From Actinomyces johnsonii (GTDB lineage Bacteria > Actinomycetota > Actinomycetes > Actinomycetales > Actinomycetaceae), in the NCBI RefSeq assembly GCF_006546835.1, contig NZ_VICB01000014.1, forward strand, positions 62,001 through 126,000: 64,000 bases of DNA. The letters are read 5' to 3'. This document shows, in pieces, positions 51,550 to 57,927 of this stretch. Made by a program: the position numbers and the translations under genes. Position 1 is the first letter of the stretch. Each line of letters starts with the position of its first letter. The notes beneath the pieces are model-generated. The model made no database searches. It had not been told where the DNA came from and saw only the letters and a list, made by a program, of their open reading frames with translations.

Positions 51550-51555
51550 GACATC

Positions 51556-53139
51556 GTGTCCGTGCTCCATCCAGCCCTCGACGTCCTCGCGCAGGCGCCG
51601 ATCCTCACCGTCTTCCTCGTCATCGGCCTGGGGACCGCCGCCGGGCAGATCCCGCTTGGGCCGATCCGCTTCGGGGCCGCCGGGGCCCTCTTCGTGGGGC
51701 TGGCGGTAGGCGCCCTCGACCCCCGCCTGGGCGCGAACCTCACCCTGCTGCGAAGTCTCGGCCTGGCCCTGTTCTGCTACACCGTGGGCCTGGCCGCCGG
51801 CAACACCTTCTTCCGCAACCTGCGCAAGCAGCTGCCGCTCATGGCCCTGTGCGTCGTCGCGCTCGTGATCGCCGGCGGGGCGGGCGGCCTCTACTCTCAT
51901 CTGGCCGGTGTGAGCCCGGCGATGGACTCCGGTGCCTACGCGGGGGCCCTGACCTCACCGGTGCTCGACGCCGCCATCGAGGCGGCCGGCACCCAGGAGC
52001 CCGCCGTCGGCTACGCCCTGGCCTACCCCGTGGGCGTGGCCGTCGCCATCCTCATCGTGGCCGGGGTCGTGGGGCGGTCCTGGCCCGGGCGCCACGACCC
52101 GCGGCCCGCCAGCGCCGACGGCATCACCGCCACCAGCGTCTACCTGCTCCAGCGGGTGGCTCTCGGCGAGATGGAGGCCTTCAAGGAGGGGCGCATCCGC
52201 ATCTCCTACCTGGAGCGCGACGGCGAGACCCGAGTCGTCAGCCCCGGTGAGGAGCTGCTGCCTGGGGATAAGGTCGTCATCGTTGGGGCGCCGGCCGCCG
52301 TCGAGTCCGCCATGCACGACTTGGGCACCGGGCTCAACAAGTGCCTGGCCAAGGATCGCAGCGTCGTCGACTTCCGGCGCCTGACCGTCTCCTCCACGCG
52401 CGTGGCCGGGCGCACCATCGCCGAAGTGGATATGCCCGGGCGCTTCCAGGGCGTCATCACCCGCGTCAAGCGCGGGGACCTCGACCTGCTGGCCAGCGAG
52501 GACCTCGTCCTGGAGCTCGGCGACCGCGTGCTGGCGGTCGTCCCCAGCGACGAGCTGGAGAAGGCCGCCGACTGGTTCGGCGATTCCGAGCGCTCCATCG
52601 CCCAGATCGACGCCTTCTCCGTGGGCATCGGCATGGCGCTCGGAGTGCTGCTGGGGCTGGTCGCGATCCCGCTGCCCGGTGGCATCACCCTGCGGCTCGG
52701 GGTGGCGGCCGGGCCGCTCGTCGTCGGCATGATCCTGGGGTGGGTGGGGCGTACCGGCCCCTTCGTATGGGGGCTGCCGCACGCCGCCAACGCCACCATC
52801 CGCCAGCTGGGGCTGTTGTTCTTCCTAGCCGCGATCGGGTTGGCCTCGGGGCAGGACTTCGCAGCATCGGCCTTCTCGACAACGGGGCTCAAGGTGGGGG
52901 TGCTCGCCGCGCTCGTCGTGGCGGTCAGTGCGATCGTCCTGCTGGCCGGGGCGCGCTGGGCCGGAGTCTCCGCGCAGCGCGCCGCCGGCGGCCTGGCCGG
53001 GCTCGTCGGGCAGCCCGCGATCCTCGCCTTCGCCCTGTCCAAACGCGACGATGAGCGCATCGAGGCCGGCTACGCGACCCTGTTCGCCCTGGCCATCGTC
53101 GTCAAGATCGTCATGGTCCAGATCCTCGTGGCGCTGTAG
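51556..53139 (+). CDS. AspT/YidE/YbjL-type transporter with TrkA-C domains
   Basis: A 527-aa membrane protein with two blocks of about five helices (each opening like VFLVIGLGTAAGQIPLGPIRFGAAG and VLLGLVAIPLPGGITLRLG) separated by two RCK_C/TrkA-C-like soluble domains (ISYLERDGETRVVSPGEELLPGDKVVIVG and ITRVKRGDLDLLASEDLVLELGDRVLAVV). This is the layout of aspartate:alanine exchangers and the YidE/YbjL family. The substrate is unknown. I chose GTG 51556 because a -10 box sits exactly six bases before it; the frame stays open to 51496 without conserved sequence. Confidence 0.87.
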   Translation: MSVLHPALDVLAQAPILTVFLVIGLGTAAGQIPLGPIRFGAAGALFVGLAVGALDPRLGANLTLLRSLGLALFCYTVGLAAGNTFFRNLRKQLPLMALCVVALVIAGGAGGLYSHLAGVSPAMDSGAYAGALTSPVLDAAIEAAGTQEPAVGYALAYPVGVAVAILIVAGVVGRSWPGRHDPRPASADGITATSVYLLQRVALGEMEAFKEGRIRISYLERDGETRVVSPGEELLPGDKVVIVGAPAAVESAMHDLGTGLNKCLAKDRSVVDFRRLTVSSTRVAGRTIAEVDMPGRFQGVITRVKRGDLDLLASEDLVLELGDRVLAVVPSDELEKAADWFGDSERSIAQIDAFSVGIGMALGVLLGLVAIPLPGGITLRLGVAAGPLVVGMILGWVGRTGPFVWGLPHAANATIRQLGLLFFLAAIGLASGQDFAASAFSTTGLKVGVLAALVVAVSAIVLLAGARWAGVSAQRAAGGLAGLVGQPAILAFALSKRDDERIEAGYATLFALAIVVKIVMVQILVAL

Positions 53140-53207
53140 GGGAGGATCCTGGCGGTGCACGGGCGAGCGCTTCTTGGGCCACCGGATCCGGTCCGAGTGA
53201 GTCCCGG

Positions 53208-53329
53208 GTGTCCAAATCGGTGACAAAGAAGCCTGCGGCCCGATCATGCCGTCAATAGAACCGCGGAATCATGCGGTTTCTTTGTGGCGGTGTGCACGTA
53301 GAGCCCGCCTTTGTCACCGATTTGGACAC
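53208..53329. repeat. 122-bp palindromic element A
   Basis: Perfect 21-bp terminal inverted repeats (53208-53228 and 53309-53329, beginning GTGTCCAAATCGG) enclose an 80-bp centre that contains a smaller GAACCGC/GCGGTTTC hairpin. It lies between convergent genes, and a same-length element with similar tips is at 56889. No reading frame and no clear target-site duplication are visible. Confidence 0.8.
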
Positions 53330-53383
53330 GTACGCCTCTGTCGCGACCTACTGAGGCCGCGCGATACAGGCCGATGCGGACGA

Positions 53384-53812
53384 TCAGTCGGCGGCGTCGC
53401 GCTCGGCGAAGACTTCGTGGGCCACGAAGGTGGCGTTGAGCGCTCGCGGGAAACCGGCGTAGACCGAGGCGTGCAGGATCGCCTCGACGATCTCCTCGCG
53501 GGTCAGACCCACGTTGAGCGCCGCCCCGATATGGATCCTCAGCTGCGGCTCGCAGCCGCCCAGGGCCGTGAGCACACCGATCGTGACGAGCTGGCGGCTA
53601 CGCGGGTCGAGCCCGGGGCGGGCGTAGACGTCCCCGAAGCCGAAGGCGGCGATGTGGTGGCCGAGCGCCGGACTGATGTCCGCCAGGGAGTCGATAACAG
53701 CCTGGGCCGCTTCGCCGTCAACTGAGCGGGCGACCTCCAGGCCGCGCTCGCGCCGGGCCAGGTTCTCGGGGCTGTTGACGTCGTCCTGGGGGTGAGTGTT
53801 CTCAGTGGTCAT
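53384..53812 (-). CDS. carboxymuconolactone decarboxylase family protein
   Basis: A 142-aa AhpD/CMD-fold protein: DPRSRQLVTIGVLTALGGCEPQLRIHIGAALNVGLTREEIVEAILHASVYAGFPRALNA. It has the H-x-x-A-A-x-x-x-G core but only one cysteine rather than the CxxC of peroxidase-type AhpD, so its reaction is uncertain. It overlaps the upstream MerR gene by four bases and is probably its regulatory target; MerR-CMD pairs often respond to aldehyde or electrophile stress. Confidence 0.88.
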   Translation of the reverse strand: MTTENTHPQDDVNSPENLARRERGLEVARSVDGEAAQAVIDSLADISPALGHHIAAFGFGDVYARPGLDPRSRQLVTIGVLTALGGCEPQLRIHIGAALNVGLTREEIVEAILHASVYAGFPRALNATFVAHEVFAERDAAD

Positions 53813-54330
53813 GAGGGGTTCTCCTTGTCAGTGTCAATGTTGTGCGTGGTGGCCTGCTCCTCCAGCTCCCGCGTGTAGGCGGCGATCTTGTGCTCGGTGG
53901 CGGCCAGGGCGAGCCGGAGCTCATCGATCCGGGTGCGCAGAACACTTTGGTGCTCGGTGAGCATGGCCAGGCGCTCGGGTACCGTGTCCCGACCGGCCTC
54001 GACCATGTCGACATAGCGCTGTAGGTCGCTGATTGTCATGCCCGAGGTGCGCATCCGGGTGAGGAAGACCAGGCGCCGTACGGCCGCGGCGTCGTAGCGG
54101 CGGTACCCGGAGGCGTCGCGCCCAACCCGCACGAGCCCGATTCGCTCGTAGTAGCGCAGAGTGTGGGCGCTGATGCCCAGGCGGTGGGCGGTGGTCGCAA
54201 TGTCCCAGCCAGTCGCGTCGGGCCACCCCTCCGGTCCGATGTCGTCGCTGGGCGGGACGGTGACGAGTCGCAGCGCCTCGCGGAGCCGGACGTCGTCGGG
54301 CTCGCTGCCCGGGATGGTCGCGTTGGTCAT
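53809..54330 (-). CDS. MerR-family regulator
   Basis: A 173-aa regulator. The winged helix is WDIATTAHRLGISAHTLRYYERIGLVRVGRDASGYRRYDAAAV, followed by a dimerisation coiled coil (VPERLAMLTEHQSVLRTRIDELRLALAATEHKIAAYTRELEE). A 45-residue acidic N-terminal extension is unusual. No metal-binding cysteines are visible, so it is likely of the AdhR/NmlR-like, stress-responsive group. It starts at ATG 54330. Confidence 0.9.
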   Translation of the reverse strand: MTNATIPGSEPDDVRLREALRLVTVPPSDDIGPEGWPDATGWDIATTAHRLGISAHTLRYYERIGLVRVGRDASGYRRYDAAAVRRLVFLTRMRTSGMTISDLQRYVDMVEAGRDTVPERLAMLTEHQSVLRTRIDELRLALAATEHKIAAYTRELEEQATTHNIDTDKENPS

Positions 54331-54337
54331 GATGCAG

Positions 54338-54343
54338 ACCGTA
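54338..54343 (-). promoter_or_regulatory. leaderless -10 box of the MerR gene
   Basis: TACGGT on the minus strand followed by seven bases and ATG at 54330. Confidence 0.6.
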
Positions 54344-54405
54344 GAGCTTTGAGTGCGCTCGAAGGCAAGAGCGTCGGCGCGGCGGCCCGAGCGGTGCAGC
54401 GGGGC

Positions 54406-54411
54406 TAGCCT
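54406..54411 (+). promoter_or_regulatory. leaderless -10 box of the thiamine-binding-like gene
   Basis: TAGCCT followed by exactly six bases (ggccgc) and ATG at 54418. Confidence 0.72.
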
Positions 54412-54417
54412 GGCCGC

Positions 54418-54726
54418 ATGCTCGTCGCCTTCTCCGTGTCCCCGACCACCACCGAGGCGCCCGACGGCTCGGTCTCCGAGGCGGTGGCCCGAGCCGTGCG
54501 CGTGGTGCGCGACTCGGGACTGCCCTATGAGACGACCTCGATGTTCACCACGATCGAGGGCGAGTGGGACGCGTGCATGGACGTGGTCAAACGGGCCTGC
54601 GAGGCGGTCGCCGAGGTGAGCCCGCGCGTGGCGCTCGTCCTCAAGGCCGACATCCGCCCCGGCTGGACCGGCCAGATGACCGCGAAGGTCGAGCGCGTCG
54701 AGGCCCGCCTGCGCGAGGCTGACTAA
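54418..54726 (+). CDS. MTH1187/YkoF-like thiamine-binding family protein
   Basis: A 102-aa ferredoxin-like protein of the MTH1187 (DUF77/YqgV) family: LVAFSVSPTTTEAPDGSVSEAVARAVRVVRDSGLPYETTSMFTTIEGEWD. Members can bind thiamine or hydroxymethylpyrimidine; the ligand in this protein is not shown. It is leaderless and monocistronic, closed by a palindromic repeat two bases after the stop. Confidence 0.85.
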   Translation: MLVAFSVSPTTTEAPDGSVSEAVARAVRVVRDSGLPYETTSMFTTIEGEWDACMDVVKRACEAVAEVSPRVALVLKADIRPGWTGQMTAKVERVEARLREAD

Positions 54727-54727
54727 A

Positions 54728-54802
54728 CCGACATTTTCTTCACAAACGACGCGGCTCCGGGTCATCTATGAAGAACAGGTTCATCTATGAAGAAAATGTC
54801 GG
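54728..54802. repeat. palindromic CCGAC element, copy 2
   Basis: Perfect 15-bp arms: CCGACATTTTCTTCA (54728-54742) and TGAAGAAAATGTCGG (54788-54802), with the same GACGCGGCTCCG centre as at 17537. A duplicated block (TCATCTATGAAGAA at 54762 and 54781) makes it 19 bp longer than copy 1. It lies between convergent genes and can act as terminator. Confidence 0.8.
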
Positions 54803-54811
54803 TGAGCCCGG

Positions 54812-55678
54812 CTATGAGACCGCCAGGTCCTCAAGCCATTGCTCGATCGGGCGCGGCCGGAGTCCCAGGAGCTCCTGGGCGCTGCTGTCCTCGGCGATGG
54901 TGTTGCCATCCTGCGCGTTGAGCGCCTGGTAAAGCTCGACAACCGGAGCCGCGGCCAGCCCGAAGAGTGGCGTGATGAGCTCGCCGAAGGCCTCCGGCGT
55001 GATGCCCTCGAAGCGGACCTCGCGGCCCAGGTGGCTGGAGAAGGCCGCAGCCAGGTCCGGTCCCGTCAGTCCGGGCCGGTGACCGACGCCGACCGTGCCC
55101 GTGGTGGGGGAGGCATCCGTGAGCAGGCGGACGACGACGTCGGCCACGTCCAGGTGCGAGCTCCAGGAGACAGGGAATGACGCCGGAAGCGGGTAGCGCA
55201 GCACACCCTCTTGACGCGCGGGGTCCAGGACGACCGGCAGGAGAAGGTTCTCCAGGTAGAGGCGTGGGGCGACCACGGCCGTGGGGACGCCGCTTCCGGT
55301 CACGCCGTCGATGAGCGTCATGATGGGGCTGTCCACGGCCGCCTGCAGCGGTGAGCCCGGCTGGTCGACGATCTGCCCGCTGGTGGAGATGACGACGCGG
55401 CCGGGGCGGGCCTGGGCGACCGCCTCGACGACGGCCCGGGCCTGGGCGGCCGCCGCCTCGGGTGCGCCCATGGGCAGGTGGACGAAGACGCCGTCGGCGC
55501 CCTCATAGACGGAGGCGAGGGAGTCCGCCGAGGCCAGGTCGACCTGCCGGGCGACGATGCCGTCGGGGACCGCTTCAGGATGGCGGACCGCTGCGATGGC
55601 GGTGCGCCCGGCGGAGGTCAGAGCGGACAGGATGGGAGAGCCTTGAGCGCCCGTGGCGCCATGAACGATGTCAGCCAT
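54812..55678 (-). CDS. NmrA-like NAD(P)-binding protein
   Basis: A 288-aa atypical short-chain dehydrogenase: N-terminal GATGAQGSPILSAL (G-A-T-G-x-x-G), VDLASADSLASVYEGADGVF, and a helix-rich C-terminal cap. Members act as redox sensors or quinone/isoflavone reductase-like enzymes; no catalytic Tyr-Lys pair is evident. It is divergent from the HxlR-type regulator, its likely controller. Confidence 0.85.
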   Translation of the reverse strand: MADIVHGATGAQGSPILSALTSAGRTAIAAVRHPEAVPDGIVARQVDLASADSLASVYEGADGVFVHLPMGAPEAAAAQARAVVEAVAQARPGRVVISTSGQIVDQPGSPLQAAVDSPIMTLIDGVTGSGVPTAVVAPRLYLENLLLPVVLDPARQEGVLRYPLPASFPVSWSSHLDVADVVVRLLTDASPTTGTVGVGHRPGLTGPDLAAAFSSHLGREVRFEGITPEAFGELITPLFGLAAAPVVELYQALNAQDGNTIAEDSSAQELLGLRPRPIEQWLEDLAVS

Positions 55679-55703
55679 GACGCCATTAGTGCATACGATG
55701 CAT

Positions 55704-55718
55704 CAGTTACGTCAACTG
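55704..55718. promoter_or_regulatory. operator between NmrA-like and HxlR genes
   Basis: CAGTTACGTCAACTG: 5-bp inverted arms with a five-base spacer, in the 65-bp gap between divergent starts. AGTGCA...TGCACT arms (55688-55693 and 55716-55721) flank it. Confidence 0.6.
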
Positions 55719-55743
55719 CACTATTGGGGTAGGTTTCGATGTT

Positions 55744-56091
55744 ATGAGCGAGGTCGATCTTCCCGAGTGCGGGGTGGCGAGGTTCCTGCTGCTGTTCGAC
55801 GGGCCGTGGGCGACGCTCATCGTGCGCGAGCTCATGCACGGTCCGCAGCGCTTCGGGGAGCTGCGCGCCGCCCTGCCGGGGATCAGCGCGCACACACTGA
55901 CCAACCGGCTGCGGATGTTTGAGTCACGTGGGATCGTCAACCGGAACGCCTATCCCGAGGTGCCGCCCCGCGTGGTCTACGAGCTCACCGACCTGGGCAG
56001 GAGCCTGCGGCCGGTGCTCGACGCGATGTATGAGTGGGGTATCAGCTGCCCGACATCGGCTTTTACACCTCGGCCCGATTCACGCCGGTGA
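55744..56091 (+). CDS. HxlR-family transcriptional regulator
   Basis: A 115-aa winged-helix protein: ECGVARFLLLFDGPWATLIVRELMHGPQRFGELRAALPGISAHTLTNRLRMFESRGIVNR, then YELTDLGRSL. The single N-terminal Cys is the position used for redox sensing in HypR/YodB-like members, so an electrophile or redox signal is plausible. A TAGGTT box lies eight bases before the ATG. It probably controls the divergent NmrA-like gene. Confidence 0.9.
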   Translation: MSEVDLPECGVARFLLLFDGPWATLIVRELMHGPQRFGELRAALPGISAHTLTNRLRMFESRGIVNRNAYPEVPPRVVYELTDLGRSLRPVLDAMYEWGISCPTSAFTPRPDSRR

Positions 56092-56111
56092 GCCTCGGGG
56101 CTGTCAGTGGA

Positions 56112-56852
56112 TCAGCCCAGGAGGGCCAGGACGACCGCGGCGCTGCGGGCGGCGGCCTCCTCGGCCGCGATGTGGAAGTCCTGGCCCGCCTCCGGGCCGC
56201 ACAGGTCGGACACGCCGCGCACCGAGACGAAGGGGATGCCAGCGCTCGCGGCCACCTGTGCCAGTGCCGTCGATTCCATGTCCGTGCTCAGTGCCGTAGG
56301 GAAGACCTCGCGGGTGTCGGTCACGTTCGCGGCCGTGATGAAGGAGTTCCCGGCCAGCATTCGGCCGACGTGCAACCGGGCCGATCCGGACGAGGCCGTG
56401 GCGCTGCGCAGGGCCGCCGGTCCTACCTGTTCCAGGCGGTCCAGGAGGGCTGGGTCCCCGGCGAAGGTCTCCGGCTGACCCGGGGTCTGGCCGCGGACAT
56501 AGCCGAAGGCGGTGGCGTCGGCATCGGTGTAGGCCAGGTTCGCCGAGGCGCACACATCGCCGACTTCGACCTGTCGACCGAGCCCACCGGTGGTCCCCGC
56601 CGAGACGACGGTGCCGGGGCGAACCTGGGTCAGGACAGCCGCCAGGGCGCTCGCGGCCGCCACGAGCCCGATGCCGCTGCGCACCAGGATGAGCTCGCGC
56701 TCGCCGCCGGGAAGCCGGAGGGACCAGGCCTGCGCTGACCCCGGCAGAGTCGGCGGCTGGGCTCCCGCGCGCTCGGGCAGGGCGTCCATGAAGGGCTGGG
56801 CCTCCTCGGCCATGGCGCAGGAGACGATCACGGTGGCACTGGTGCGACTCAC
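56112..56852 (-). CDS. mtnN: 5'-methylthioadenosine/S-adenosylhomocysteine nucleosidase
   Basis: A 246-aa nucleoside phosphorylase-fold enzyme that splits adenine from MTA and SAH, giving S-ribosylhomocysteine, the substrate of LuxS (encoded at 61520). It has CAMAEEAQPFMDAL with the acidic residue near the active site, VRSGIGLVAAASALAAVL, STDMESTALAQVA (M-E motif for ribose binding) and VRGVSDLCG. The GTG start is leaderless. Confidence 0.9.
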   Translation of the reverse strand: MSRTSATVIVSCAMAEEAQPFMDALPERAGAQPPTLPGSAQAWSLRLPGGERELILVRSGIGLVAAASALAAVLTQVRPGTVVSAGTTGGLGRQVEVGDVCASANLAYTDADATAFGYVRGQTPGQPETFAGDPALLDRLEQVGPAALRSATASSGSARLHVGRMLAGNSFITAANVTDTREVFPTALSTDMESTALAQVAASAGIPFVSVRGVSDLCGPEAGQDFHIAAEEAAARSAAVVLALLG

Positions 56853-56858
56853 GCGCCG

Positions 56859-56864
56859 AGCCTA
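56859..56864 (-). promoter_or_regulatory. leaderless -10 box of mtnN
   Basis: TAGGCT on the minus strand followed by exactly six bases (cggcgc) and GTG at 56852; the hexamer is identical to that of luxS. Confidence 0.72.
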
Positions 56865-56888
56865 CAGAGGGCGCCCGAGCCCTGAAAG

Positions 56889-57010
56889 TGTCCAGATGGG
56901 ACAACTTTGGCGGTTGATTGGATCCGGTGTCTGGAAGTGACAGGGCGATGACCTGGGCTTTTGTAGACCGCGGTGCGGCTGCCGTGATTCAAAGTCGTCC
57001 CATATGGACA
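56889..57010. repeat. 122-bp palindromic element B
   Basis: 21-bp terminal inverted repeats with two mismatches (56889-56909, beginning TGTCCAGATGGG, and 56990-57010 ending CCCATATGGACA). It has the same total length as element A at 53208, and both tips share TGTCCA-N-AT-N-GG. No reading frame or target-site duplication is visible. Confidence 0.75.
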
Positions 57011-57173
57011 GATTCGCCGCATGATGGCTCTGTTGAGGCGCTGTAGAGAGTGTGCAGCGGGATTGGCTGGTAGCTGTGGCCTTCTGTCGCCGGGGATGGT
57101 GTCGATGTGCACCTTGTGTGTGGGGGGCGGGATCCGTCGCTTCGCCAGGAGGCGGGCTCTGGTGTGGTGCGAT

Positions 57174-57797
57174 TCAGGCGTTGTCGATTGCGTCGGGTGT
57201 GCTCAGCCCGACGATGACCGCCTCAATGAGGTCGCGCAGCCTAGTGCCGTCGATGTTCTCGGCGATCGAGTCCATGAAGAGCAGGCTGACGATATCTGCC
57301 AGGCTCGCCGTGGGAACGGTGGGGCGGCGCCCCATGCGGGCGAGAACCTTTTCGACCGTCCCGGACAGCCTGGTGGTGAAATCGGCGCGAGCTGTTCCGG
57401 GGATCGTCGGGCTGTCGGGGTTGCGCAGCTGGAAGAGCGAGTACTCGGTGGTCAGCAAGTAGATGGTTCGGGCCTCGGGGCGGATGGCTTCGAGCAGTTC
57501 CATGAGCGAGTCCATCGTTGGGGCGCCCTCGAACGAGTCGATGGCCTGTGTGACCCGCGACAACAAGGTGTTGGATCGCATGACGATGGCCTCGGTCAGG
57601 ATGTCCTGGAGTGAGGAGTAGTTGGAGTAGAAGGCGCCCCGGGTGAAGCCGGCCTGCTTGACGATGTCGTCAATGCGAGTGCTGGCGATGCCCTTGGAGG
57701 CGACGATGTCCGCGGCCGCCTCGATGAGGCGGGCGCGGGTGTTCTCCCGCTTGCGCAGCGTGCGCTCGGCGGCGGGTGAGTTGGTGCTCGGTGTCAT
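57174..57797 (-). CDS. TetR-family regulator of the MMPL exporter
   Basis: A 207-aa repressor: ENTRARLIEAAADIVASKGIASTRIDDIVKQAGFTRGAFYSNY is the DNA-binding region, with a helical ligand domain after it. The ATG at 57797 was chosen because the sequence from there is conserved; the frame stays open to 57929 across the operator region. It is divergent from the MMPL gene and separated by tandem operator-like sites. Confidence 0.88.
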   Translation of the reverse strand: MTPSTNSPAAERTLRKRENTRARLIEAAADIVASKGIASTRIDDIVKQAGFTRGAFYSNYSSLQDILTEAIVMRSNTLLSRVTQAIDSFEGAPTMDSLMELLEAIRPEARTIYLLTTEYSLFQLRNPDSPTIPGTARADFTTRLSGTVEKVLARMGRRPTVPTASLADIVSLLFMDSIAENIDGTRLRDLIEAVIVGLSTPDAIDNA

Positions 57798-57858
57798 GAG
57801 ACTGCCCACCTTACCGGTGCAGCGGGGGGTGTGGGGAGTCACAACGATCCAGGTTTCA

Positions 57859-57889
57859 ATACATATTCGTATCCAGTACGTTTTCGTAT
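57859..57889. promoter_or_regulatory. tandem TetR operator sites
   Basis: ATACATATTCGTAT (57859-57872) and GTACGTTTTCGTAT (57876-57889), two related near-palindromes 17 bp apart, in the 130-bp divergent gap between the TetR and MMPL genes. Confidence 0.7.
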
Positions 57890-57927
57890 CGAACTTGATC
57901 ATCCCCGTGCCTTCTGAAAGGTCTTTC

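Noticed and set aside
53208-53329. Treating the 122-bp palindrome as a complete insertion sequence
   Set aside because: It is too short for a transposase and no target-site duplication is visible; it is listed as a repeat only.
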